Source: CAVSWN01 sp046728115 (lineage in GTDB: Bacteria > Acidobacteriota > Vicinamibacteria > Vicinamibacterales > CAVVIG01). Taken from it: 10,045 nucleotides of DNA. Positions 1-5,853 of this stretch are shown one piece after another. The stretch is from the NCBI GenBank assembly GCA_046728115.1, contig JBKPDW010000252.1:1-10045 (forward strand). Reading direction: 5' to 3'. Each line of letters starts with the position of its first letter. The first letter of the stretch is position 1. The notes under the pieces were generated by a model that saw only the letters and a list, made by a program, of their open reading frames with translations, was not told where the DNA came from and made no database searches. The position numbers and the translations under genes are program-made.

Positions 1-577
1 CGCGCCGGTCCGCCACTCGCTTCGGATCCTTGCCATCCTCGAACGCATTCTTGATGTGTGTGCCGTCGCAAAATGGTTTGATCGTCGATCCACCGCAACG
101 GCAGAGCGCGACGATCGGGGGCACGATCAGTTGCTGGCCCAGCCAGTCGGTGATGCTGACGACGTTCGTCACGATGTAGGGACCGTTTTTCTGCGGCCGG
201 ATTTTCTGTGTCCCGCCCACCTCGATCTCGCGAAGGCGCTGGATTCGTGCCGGAATAATCGCCGCGCCACCCGACAACGTGGTCGAAGCCAGCTGCAACG
301 CCGCGACAGCCTCGTCGATCGATCGAAGCTCGTCGCTTTGTCCTCGCAACGCAGTCACGGCAAGCGTGAGATTCCAGAGGTGATCCTCGGGATTCACGAC
401 GGGGAGCGTGGCCGTGGGCGTGCTCGTCTCTTCGATGCCCGGCCCAGAAGCATCTGCCAACACGCGCGCTGCCGACAACAGCAAGCGGGCCTTCCCGTCC
501 GCAGGCGCGCTGCTGTCCAGCAGCTGGTGTGCTTCGCTCGCACAGCGATTCAGGTCTTTTGCAAATGTGTCAGCCAT
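1..577 (-). CDS. CDGSH iron-sulfur domain protein (3' end cut by window edge)
   Basis: This minus-strand frame is open from ATG 577-575 to the window edge (192 codons, C-terminus missing). It carries a full CDGSH signature, CRCGGSTIKPFCDGTH, at residues 159-174: C159, C161, C170 and H174 are the expected 2Fe-2S ligands. Just before it is an NGPYIVT segment typical of the lead-in strand of this fold. Residues 1-110 are mostly helical-looking and I do not recognise them. CDGSH proteins bind a redox-active 2Fe-2S cluster; the role of this one is unknown. The start is supported by GGAG at 588-585, seven bases upstream. The plus-strand ORF over the same bases (56-616) is a shadow rich in Arg and has no recognisable motif. 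The gene is divergent from the ArsR-type gene at 807. Confidence 0.85.
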   Translation of the reverse strand, partial: MADTFAKDLNRCASEAHQLLDSSAPADGKARLLLSAARVLADASGPGIEETSTPTATLPVVNPEDHLWNLTLAVTALRGQSDELRSIDEAVAALQLASTTLSGGAAIIPARIQRLREIEVGGTQKIRPQKNGPYIVTNVVSITDWLGQQLIVPPIVALCRCGGSTIKPFCDGTHIKNAFEDGKDPKRVADRR

Positions 578-806
578 CGTGGTGCTCCGCGAGCAATGCA
601 CACCTTCGACCTATGACGATACAGAGCGAACGAACGTGACATGAGTGTCGCCGGGACCGCCTGAGCCCTTTGAAATGAACGCGTTACCTGTCACGGCCGA
701 GTCACAGTCCGCAGTCAGTGTCACATTTTCAGCGGGCGATCCGTCATCGTGACAAGGGATTGGACGGAGGTGACGTTGGAAGAGCTGCCGCACCTCGCGC
801 CGCTGG
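578..806. promoter_or_regulatory. Divergent intergenic region with repeated TGTCAC/GTGACA words
   Basis: This 229-base gap separates the CDGSH gene (minus) from the ArsR-type gene (plus) and must hold both promoters. TGTCAC occurs at 689-694 and 719-724. Its reverse complement GTGACA occurs at 636-641 and 749-754. Half-matches (GTCAC, GTGAC) lie at 701 and 770. Three of the full copies start exactly 30 bases apart (689, 719, 749). They could be operator half-sites for the adjacent regulator, which is inference. I could not pick a convincing -35/-10 pair on either strand. Confidence 0.35.
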
Positions 807-1499
807 ATGGACATGAAATCCGTGTTCGACATCATTGCGGACGCGAACCGGCGGGCGATCTTGAACCTTCTCGCCTCGTCCGAACAATCGGTGGGAGACA
901 TTGAACGTCAACTTCGCCTGTCGCAGCCGACCGTCTCCAAGCACTTGGGAGTGCTACGCGAGGCCGGTTTTGTGGAGCGCACCGTGGATGCCCAGCGCCG
1001 TCTCTACCGAATGAAACCACAACCTCTTCAGGAGGTGGATTCCTGGCTGACGCCGTTCCGCCGGTTCTGGTCCCCTCCCGATGGTGCATACGAACGAATA
1101 GCTCGATCAACACACACGAAAAAAGAAGATAAGGAGAACACGATGAACATCCTCTTGTGGATTGCCCAAGCCGCGCTCGCCCTGCTGTGCCTGTCGGGGG
1201 GTGCATACAAAGTGTTGAAGTTCGACGAGCTCGCGAAGCAGATGCGTGCGGTCTCGCACGGCAGATGGCGCGCCATCGGCGTGCTCGAGATCGCCTGCGG
1301 GATCCTGCTCATCGTCCCCGCCGCCACGAACTGGATGCCGGTTTTGACCCCGCTCGCCGCGGCTGCGCTCGGACTGGAAACGCTCGCCCTCTCCGGGCTG
1401 TACGCGCGGTATTCGCGCAAGCTGACAGCGGCCAACCCGCTGGTCTGGAGTGTCGCGATGGCGTTCATGGCGGTGTTCGTGGCGTACGGCCGCTCATGA
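807..1499 (+). CDS. ArsR-family HTH regulator whose frame runs on into a DoxX-like protein
   Basis: Residues 1-95 form a winged helix-turn-helix of the ArsR type. FDIIADANRRAILNLL is the usual first-helix pattern, LSQPTVSKHLGVLREAGFV the recognition-helix region, and RRLYRMKP the wing. There are no paired Cys residues for metal binding, so it fits the non-metal ArsR group often found beside small enzyme or membrane genes. The frame has no stop before 1143 and continues into the DoxX-like protein, giving a 230-aa fusion on paper. An A6 run (1119-1124) sits near the expected end of the ArsR domain. A -1 shift there ends the protein at TAA 1130-1132, as a normal 108-aa ArsR. Start is ATG 807 or ATG 813; neither has a clear Shine-Dalgarno. 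I think two separate proteins is the ancestral state. Confidence 0.7.
   Translation: MDMKSVFDIIADANRRAILNLLASSEQSVGDIERQLRLSQPTVSKHLGVLREAGFVERTVDAQRRLYRMKPQPLQEVDSWLTPFRRFWSPPDGAYERIARSTHTKKEDKENTMNILLWIAQAALALLCLSGGAYKVLKFDELAKQMRAVSHGRWRAIGVLEIACGILLIVPAATNWMPVLTPLAAAALGLETLALSGLYARYSRKLTAANPLVWSVAMAFMAVFVAYGRS
1131..1136 (+). promoter_or_regulatory. Internal ribosome-binding site before DoxX-like start
   Basis: AAGGAG lies six bases upstream of ATG 1143, the best Shine-Dalgarno in this part of the window. It overlaps the TAA (1130-1132) that ends the -1 frame of the upstream gene. That is the classic layout of two adjacent genes with coupled translation. It argues that the DoxX-like protein is made separately even though the upstream frame is open through it. 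Confidence 0.7.
1143..1499 (+). CDS. DoxX-like small membrane protein
   Basis: 118 residues from ATG 1143, with about four hydrophobic segments at residues 3-20, 45-62, 66-85 and 98-115. The first segment is followed by SGGAYKVLKFDELAKQM, the characteristic loop of DoxX-like (DoxX_2) proteins. Family members are inner-membrane proteins; some are linked to quinone or thiol redox chemistry, but the activity of most is unknown. An excellent Shine-Dalgarno six bases upstream fixes this start. The gene sits directly behind an ArsR-type regulator, a frequent pairing in which the regulator probably controls the operon. It ends 23 bases from the end of the convergent minus-strand ORF at 1523. The family call is from recognised sequence pattern, not from a search. 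Confidence 0.75.
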   Translation: MNILLWIAQAALALLCLSGGAYKVLKFDELAKQMRAVSHGRWRAIGVLEIACGILLIVPAATNWMPVLTPLAAAALGLETLALSGLYARYSRKLTAANPLVWSVAMAFMAVFVAYGRS

Positions 1500-1522
1500 T
1501 TCAGTCCCCGGACCTCAGTTCG

Positions 1523-1864
1523 TCACTCGTAGTGCCGCATCCGTGCCCAGAGTGTATTCAGCGGCACGATCGGCTGACGGGCAACATAGATCGGCATCCG
1601 GGCGCGCCAGCTCATACAGTACTCACAGTGGACTTCGTCCACGAGTGCAGATTCGCGGAACAGACGCTTCAAGTCCGGCGGGTTCGCACCCACCGCGATG
1701 AGCACGTCGGCGTCCCTGTGCCCCGCGCTCCACAGGTAGTAGCTGTTGTGGGCGCCTCGTTCGATCGCGATCGAACTGGCCGCGATCTGCACGATCGGCG
1801 GAATGGCCGACACCGCAAGCAGGCCGACAATCCATCTGCGTGGTGTCGGGTCGGGCCTTCTCAT
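1523..1864 (-). CDS. Probable C-terminal remnant of a GT39/ArnT-like glycosyltransferase
   Basis: 113 residues: one hydrophobic segment (about residues 11-28), then a soluble tail with HNSYYLW, DVLIAVGANPPDL, a CEYCM pair, MPIYVAR and a final WARMRHYE. From memory this series matches the extreme C-terminus of multi-membrane-span dolichyl-phosphate-mannose-type glycosyltransferases (last helix plus periplasmic tail), proteins of about 500 residues. The catalytic N-terminal part is absent. ATG 1864 is only 14 bases after the permease stop and has no Shine-Dalgarno. I read it as a gene fragment left by rearrangement, but a small stand-alone membrane-anchored protein cannot be excluded. Confidence 0.5.
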   Translation of the reverse strand: MRRPDPTPRRWIVGLLAVSAIPPIVQIAASSIAIERGAHNSYYLWSAGHRDADVLIAVGANPPDLKRLFRESALVDEVHCEYCMSWRARMPIYVARQPIVPLNTLWARMRHYE

Positions 1865-1878
1865 CGACGGACGCGCCG

Positions 1879-3342
1879 TTATTCGTTGCGCAGCGCGACG
1901 ATCGGGTCGACGGTCGTGGCTCGCCGCGCGGGCACATAGCTGGCGACGATCGCGATCACAGTCAGGAAGATGGCGACTCCACCGAAGCTGAGTGGATCGG
2001 TTGGCGTCACGTTGTAGAGTACCGTGCCAATCACGCGAGTAATGCCGAAGGCGCCCGCCAGCCCGAACAACTCGCCGATGGCGGCGAGCACGACACCTTG
2101 TCGCACGACCAGCCAGAGCACATCGTTTCGGCTCGCGCCGAGCGCCATGCGCACGCCCATTTCCTGGGTCCGCTGCGACGCCGAAAAGGCGAGCACACCG
2201 TAGACACCAATGGCAGCAAGGAACAGCGCGACTGCGCCGAAGACGCCGAACATCTGGCCGAACACGCGGTACTGCCAGAAGGTGCCCGTTCGCAGGTCCT
2301 CCATGGTTCGAACGTCGAACAGCGGAAGGGCGGAGTCCGAGGCGCGAATCGCCTCGCGGGCGGCCACTGTGACGCCAGCAGGATTCGCGCCTACTCGAAT
2401 CATCAGCCCTGCAGTCGCGGATGCCGCGTAGGGATACGGCACGTACGCCTCCGGGAGCGGTGGCGTGTCATCCCTGACGCCGACATCGCGGATGTCTGGC
2501 GCGACGCCGATGACCGTGAACCACTCGACGGGTTCGACGCCGGCCAAATGAAACCGTTCGCCGATGGCTTCCCTGTCGGGCCACAGGTTCGTGGCCATGG
2601 TCTCGTTGATCACGGCGATCGGCGTGCGGCTCATCCCTTCCGCGTCGGTGAGGTCGCGGCCCTTCCGGAGCGCGATGCCGATCGTTCTGAAGAAATGCGG
2701 CGTGACCCCGGTGAATCCAATCTGCGGTTCTTCATTAGGCGCGAAGGTGCGCCCATCGACGATCGCGGCGGCGCCGCCGCCCCCGCCGCCAAAGGGAATA
2801 AAGTTCGAGGCGGACGCTGATTGCACGCCGGGCAGACGTTCGACACGGCGGACGATGTCGTCCACGCGCTGGATCCGCGAACGGTCCGTCGCGTAACTCT
2901 CGCCGGTCATGTAGAACCGGAGGGTCATCAGTGGCGACGTATCGAACCCGACGCGTGCGTCCTGGAAGTTAAAGAAGCTTCGAACAAACAACGACGCGCC
3001 CACCAACAGCACGAGCGCCAGAGCCATTTCGATGATCACGAGCGCATGTCGCGCACGCGCCCGGCGTCCGCTGTGTCCCGAGCCGCGTGCACCGTCGCGC
3101 AGCGTGTCGATCAGATTGAGTCGTCCCGCTTGCAGCGCGGGAGCGAGGCCGAAGATGATGCCCGTCAATCCCGAGACCAGCACCGTATACGCGATCACGC
3201 GGGGGTTCACCTGCCAGTGAATGAAGTACGGGAGGCTGTCTGGGGGGACGGCTTGATCCAGCAGCCATGTGCCTAGATAGGCGACCGCCACACCGATGGG
3301 CGCCGCGACGAGTTGAATCGTACCGGGATCCTCGGAGAGCAA
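1879..3342 (-). pseudogene. 5'-truncated ADOP-type FtsX/MacB permease
   Basis: The frame encodes the C-terminal part (about 478 residues) of an ADOP-type permease, a family normally around 800-880 residues with two FtsX and two MacB periplasmic-core modules. The remnant begins inside the first FtsX module. It then has GLAPALQAGRLNLIDTLRDG (residues about 64-84), the central helix ALVIIEMALALVLLVGASLFVRS, a periplasmic core, and the final FtsX module with RTQEMGVRMALGAS and the usual ending PARRATTVDPIVALRNE. The first nine or ten codons, from TTG 3342, lie inside the IS3 terminal repeat, so that start is an artefact. Promoter and N-terminal half are gone, so I expect no function. Intact relatives act in the inner membrane, but their substrates are mostly unknown. 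Confidence 0.85.
3314..3340. repeat. IS3-family terminal inverted repeat (left in window)
   Basis: TGAATCGTACCGG is exact against the other end, followed by a five-base spacer with one match and TCGGAGAGC against TCGGAGGGC. Overall 22 of 27 positions pair. This end lies downstream of orfB, and its outer edge marks the junction with the permease remnant. Confidence 0.9.
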
Positions 3343-3352
3343 TTAACGTGAG

Positions 3353-4252
3353 TCAGGCCACTGCGGCCTGCTCATAGTAGCGCGCTTCGTACTCCGCCGG
3401 CGGCACATAGCCAATCGGTTCGAGCAGCCGGCGATGATTGAACCAATCCACCCAGTCCAGCGTCGCGAATTCCACCGCCTCGAGATCGCGCCAGGGTCCC
3501 AGTCGGCGAATGACCTCGGTCTTAAAGAGCCCGATGATGGATTCGGCGAGCGCGTTGTCGTACGAATCGCCGCCGCTGCCCACCGACGGCGCAATGCCGG
3601 CGTCGGCCAGCCGATCGGTGTAGCGCATCGACAGGTACTGCGTCCCGCGATCGCTGTGATGTACCAGCCGGTCGGGCGCGTTGCCGCACCGGTCGTAAAT
3701 CGCTTGCTCGAGGGCATCGAGGACGAAGTCTGTCGCCAGGGACGAGGAGACCCGCCATCCGACAATGCGTCGCGCAAAGACGTCGATCACGAACGCGACG
3801 TACACGAAGCCGCGCCACGTCGCGACGTAGGTGAAGTCCGAGACCCAGAGTTGATTCGGCCGCGTCGCCGTGAAGTGCCGATCAACGAGATCGCCCGGCC
3901 GATCGGACGTTGGCTGCGACTGCGTCGTGATTGTCCAGGCGCGACCGCGCACCGCGCCAGCGAGCCCCATCTCCCGCATCAGGCGACGGACCCGGCACCG
4001 CGCGACACGCAGGCCTTCACGGCCCATTTGTCGCCACACCTTGCGCGGCCCGTAGACCTGGTGGTTCTCCGTCCAGATGCGCTGAATGATCGCCCGCAGC
4101 ACCGCGTCGTACTGCGCGCGGGCCGAGCGCTTCGTCGGATCGCGTTGCTCGGCTTTGTGCCGAAAGTAGGTCGACGGGGCGATCGGCAGCACCCGGCAGA
4201 TCGGCTCGACCCCGTACGCGGTCCGATGGTCGTCGATAAACGCCACCATCAC
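3353..4252 (-). CDS. IS3-family transposase OrfB (DDE integrase domain)
   Basis: 299 residues when read from GTG 4252, which overlaps the orfA stop as GTGA; the second codon is ATG. The N-terminal region holds the HTH_21-type segment (HQVYGPRKVWRQM, about residues 64-76). The catalytic rve core has D139 in WVSDFTYV, D201 in HHSDRGTQY and E237 in DNALAESIIG, the DD35E spacing of IS3 transposases. The C-terminus ends with the family's WFNHRRLLEPIGYVPPAEYE pattern. The frame is -1 relative to orfA, so active transposase is expected mainly as an OrfAB fusion. All catalytic residues are present and no stop interrupts it, so it may be active. It probably catalyses cut-out and joining of the surrounding IS only. 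Confidence 0.95.
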   Translation of the reverse strand: MMVAFIDDHRTAYGVEPICRVLPIAPSTYFRHKAEQRDPTKRSARAQYDAVLRAIIQRIWTENHQVYGPRKVWRQMGREGLRVARCRVRRLMREMGLAGAVRGRAWTITTQSQPTSDRPGDLVDRHFTATRPNQLWVSDFTYVATWRGFVYVAFVIDVFARRIVGWRVSSSLATDFVLDALEQAIYDRCGNAPDRLVHHSDRGTQYLSMRYTDRLADAGIAPSVGSGGDSYDNALAESIIGLFKTEVIRRLGPWRDLEAVEFATLDWVDWFNHRRLLEPIGYVPPAEYEARYYEQAAVA

Positions 4253-4569
4253 TTCGCTCGGCGGTCGAGCTCCGCCTGTGCGAAATACGCGGACGCCTTT
4301 TTCAGAATTTCATTCGCCCGTCGCAGCTCAGACACTTCGCGTTCGAGCTGCTTCAGGCGCTGGCGTTCGTCCGTCGTGAGACCAGGACGCTGGCCGGCAT
4401 CGCGCTCCGCCTGGCGGACCCACCGCCGCAGCACTTCAACCGGACAGCCGATCTTTTCTGCGACGGACCGAATCGCTCCCCACTGCGACGGATAATCGGG
4501 CGCGTGCTCGAAGACCAGCCGCACCGCCCGCTCATGCAACTCCGGCGAGTACTTGCTTCGTCGTCCCAT
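4249..4569 (-). CDS. IS3-family transposase OrfA (HTH and leucine zipper)
   Basis: 106 residues from ATG 4569. The start follows GGGAGG with nine bases spacing; longer in-frame starts (TTG 4605, ATG 4578) fit worse. MGRRSKYSPELHERAVRLV is the standard opening of an IS3 helix-turn-helix (HTH_Tnp_1), which binds the terminal repeats. It is followed by a second helix pair ending WVRQAERDAG, then a leucine-zipper helix (RLKQLEREVSELRRANEIL) used for multimerisation. The tail KKASAYFAQAELDRR is typical of the IS3/IS6110 type. The gene ends in a GTGA overlap with orfB, and a CTG AAA AAG run near residues 89-91 is placed for -1 frameshifting. Alone, OrfA usually acts as a regulator of transposition. 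Confidence 0.93.
   Translation of the reverse strand: MGRRSKYSPELHERAVRLVFEHAPDYPSQWGAIRSVAEKIGCPVEVLRRWVRQAERDAGQRPGLTTDERQRLKQLEREVSELRRANEILKKASAYFAQAELDRRAK
4297..4303 (-). promoter_or_regulatory. Candidate -1 programmed frameshift site in the IS
   Basis: In orfA the codons AAA AAG (4302-4297) follow CTG, giving the heptamer G AAA AAG. A -1 shift here enters the orfB frame, which is open from this point through the orfB start, with about 16 codons between the site and the GTG. IS3 elements usually use A AAA AAG; this copy has G at the first position, which should weaken but not abolish slippage. Confidence 0.55.
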
Positions 4570-4593
4570 GGGCCCCATCCTCCCTCTGAATGG

Positions 4594-4620
4594 GCCCTCC
4601 GACAAAGCCGGTACGATTCA
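4594..4620. repeat. IS3-family terminal inverted repeat (right in window)
   Basis: This is the partner of the repeat at 3314-3340 and lies upstream of orfA. It ends in CCGGTACGATTCA at 4608-4620. The sequence beyond it, from 4621, shows no permease coding potential when read on the minus strand. Confidence 0.9.
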
Positions 4621-4688
4621 GTGAAGCCGAAACGCACGCTGCTCGAACTCCATACCCTGATCAAGACGTAGAATGGGTGTTGCCGTCG

Positions 4689-5306
4689 ATGAGACAAATG
4701 TTCGCGGTAGTCGTACTCGTATTGTGGGCGGCTGCCTCGCCGGCCGCACAGACGCAGGGCCGCGTCAGCGTGGGCGCCTCGGTCACCTGGGTCAACCTAA
4801 CCGACAGTGAAGTCCAATCGCTTGTCGGCTGGGGACCCCTCGTCCGTCTGAATCCCAAAAAAGGTTGGGGCCTTGCCGGCGGACTCAGTTGGTTTCGCGC
4901 CAATATCGACAACCCAACGGGCACCAGTGGTGACTTCATTAAGTTGCGTGTCCGTCCACTCATGGGCGGTGTCGCGTATACCGTTGGAGAACAACCTGTC
5001 CTCGTCAGTTTCTCAATTGTCGCGGGACCTTCGTTCAACAACCTCGAGTTCGACGAGGATTTCTTGAGGTCATTGCCACCAGGATCGATACAACCCGAAC
5101 TTGATGCGAGCACCAGTTTCGCGGTGAGACCAGGTGTCGGCCTGACATGGACGGTTGCTCCGCGCGTCGCCGTCGTGGGGTTTGGCGGCTACAGCATCAA
5201 TCGACCGGACCTCTTCTATCGCTCGCCGTCAGGGCAGGAATTCCGGAACCGCTGGAAGGCGGACGCCATCCTGCTCAGTGTCGGACTAGTCTATTCGCTG
5301 TTCTGA
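4689..5306 (+). CDS. Small outer-membrane beta-barrel protein
   Basis: 205 residues. The N-terminus MRQMFAVVVLVLWAAASPAAQ is a signal peptide with likely cleavage after ASPAA. The mature part alternates polar and aromatic or aliphatic residues in short strands with Gly turns (VSVGASVTWVNL, WGLAGGLSWF, IKLRVRPLMGGVAYTV, VAVVGFGGYSI). It ends in ILLSVGLVYSLF, a final strand with C-terminal Phe as needed for BAM-dependent outer-membrane insertion. It resembles the eight-strand outer_membrane beta-barrel families, but I cannot name a member or substrate. The frame is open back to 4590, inside the IS; the signal peptide makes ATG 4689 or ATG 4698 the real start. Its promoter lies close to, or is affected by, the IS end at 4620. 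Confidence 0.75.
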   Translation: MRQMFAVVVLVLWAAASPAAQTQGRVSVGASVTWVNLTDSEVQSLVGWGPLVRLNPKKGWGLAGGLSWFRANIDNPTGTSGDFIKLRVRPLMGGVAYTVGEQPVLVSFSIVAGPSFNNLEFDEDFLRSLPPGSIQPELDASTSFAVRPGVGLTWTVAPRVAVVGFGGYSINRPDLFYRSPSGQEFRNRWKADAILLSVGLVYSLF

Positions 5307-5415
5307 GGCGGGGTACGCTTGGGAATTCGTGCGTGTGGGGTGCGCAAATTCAAATCGACGTCAAATGGCGGCGATTTTCCGCCAACCGTGGGGCATGCGC
5401 CCATTTTTGTTGCCC

Positions 5416-5443
5416 TTGACAAATCGAAGCGGTAGGATAAGTT
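5416..5443 (+). promoter_or_regulatory. Promoter for hicAB operon, possibly leaderless
   Basis: A perfect -35 TTGACA at 5416-5421 is followed after 16 bases by TAAGTT (5438-5443, three of six -10 positions). Transcription would begin near 5450, which is the GTG start codon of hicA. No Shine-Dalgarno is visible upstream of that GTG, which fits a leaderless message. Both statements need a transcript start to confirm. Confidence 0.45.
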
Positions 5444-5449
5444 TGTCGG

Positions 5450-5635
5450 GTGAAGGTTCGCGAGCTGCTTGACCTCCTCGAACGGGATGGGTGGACGGTC
5501 GTTCGGCAACACGGCAGCCATCGTATCTATCGACATCCAACCAAGGTCGGTCAGCTGGTCGTGCCGGTGCATGGCTCAAAAGAGCTCGCGACAGGCACGT
5601 TAAACAGCATCCTGAAGAAGGCGGGTCTCAAATGA
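5450..5635 (+). CDS. hicA: HicA toxin, mRNA interferase
   Basis: 61 residues from GTG 5450. KVRELLDLLERDGW followed by RQHGSHRIYRHP is the HicA (YcfA) double-stranded-RNA-binding-like fold. H24 in GSH is the conserved catalytic His. The C-terminal GTLNSILKKAGL helix is also typical. HicA cleaves mRNA without the ribosome and is neutralised by HicB. The length matches the family norm of about 60. Its stop overlaps the hicB start as ATGA, so the two are translationally coupled. It is toxin-first, the usual order. No Shine-Dalgarno is seen, and a strong -35 just upstream suggests a leaderless transcript. Confidence 0.92.
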   Translation: MKVRELLDLLERDGWTVVRQHGSHRIYRHPTKVGQLVVPVHGSKELATGTLNSILKKAGLK

Positions 5636-5853
5636 CTGAGCCGTTGAAATATGCCGTTGTCATTGAGCGCGCTGATACGAATTACTCGGCGTACGTGCCG
5701 GACCTTCCTGGCTGCATTTCAGTCGGGGACACGATCGAGGAGATCGAACGCAATATCCGCGAGGCGATTACCCTGCATCTCGAGGGGCTCCGCGAGCATG
5801 GCGAGGTCGTGCCAAAACCAACAACCAAGGTCGACTACGTTGACGCGCACTGA
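5632..5853 (+). CDS. hicB: HicB-type antitoxin
   Basis: 73 residues from ATG 5632, overlapping the hicA stop. YAVVIERADTNYSAYVPDLPGCISVGDTIEEIERNI is the HicB partial RNase-H fold; the DLPGC turn and the following helix (EAITLHLEGLREHGE) are hallmarks. It binds and blocks HicA. It is the short form: no C-terminal helix-turn-helix or ribbon-helix-helix DNA-binding domain is present, so autoregulation would need another protein. The third gene of the operon starts within its stop codon and has a very basic N-terminus, so it is one candidate for that job (inference). Confidence 0.9.
   Translation: MTEPLKYAVVIERADTNYSAYVPDLPGCISVGDTIEEIERNIREAITLHLEGLREHGEVVPKPTTKVDYVDAH

Larger units (their letters stand above)
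3314..4620 (-). mobile_element. Complete IS3-family insertion sequence (IS6110-like)
   Basis: A 1307-bp element bounded by TGAATCGTACCGG at 3314-3326 and its exact reverse complement at 4608-4620. The terminal repeat extends to 27 bp with 22 matches, including TCGGAG further in. It carries overlapping orfA and orfB transposase genes in the -1 arrangement of the IS3 family, and fills the element almost end to end. The ends resemble the TGAACCGCCCCGG terminus of IS6110 as I recall it, and the orfA tail (ASAYFAQAELDRR) is of the same type. The flanks (GAGT before, GTGA after) give no matching 3-4 bp target duplication. The left flank is permease coding sequence and the right flank is not. Confidence 0.92.

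Noticed and set aside
56..644. Plus-strand ORFs of 186 and 78 aa
   Set aside because: They lie opposite the CDGSH gene, which has a full metal-binding motif and a Shine-Dalgarno. The plus-strand products are Arg/His-rich with no motif.
611..901. Minus-strand 96-aa ORF whose last 40 residues look moderately protein-like
   Set aside because: No ribosome-binding site, no recognised motif, and its first half overlaps the clear ArsR gene on the other strand. The protein-like part falls in the repeat-bearing promoter region; a decayed gene end remains possible.
1840..2820. Plus-strand 326-aa ORF
   Set aside because: It is the antisense shadow of the permease remnant, which carries clear FtsX/MacB motifs. 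The shadow is rich in Asp, His and Arg with no domain.
3434..4495. Plus-strand 353-aa ORF inside the IS
   Set aside because: Antisense to the orfA and orfB genes, which have all catalytic residues. Long antisense frames are common in GC-rich DNA.
5318..5352. Possible terminator hairpin after the beta-barrel gene
   Set aside because: GAATT and AATTC can pair with a few GC pairs between them, but the stem has mismatches and wobbles and no U tract follows.
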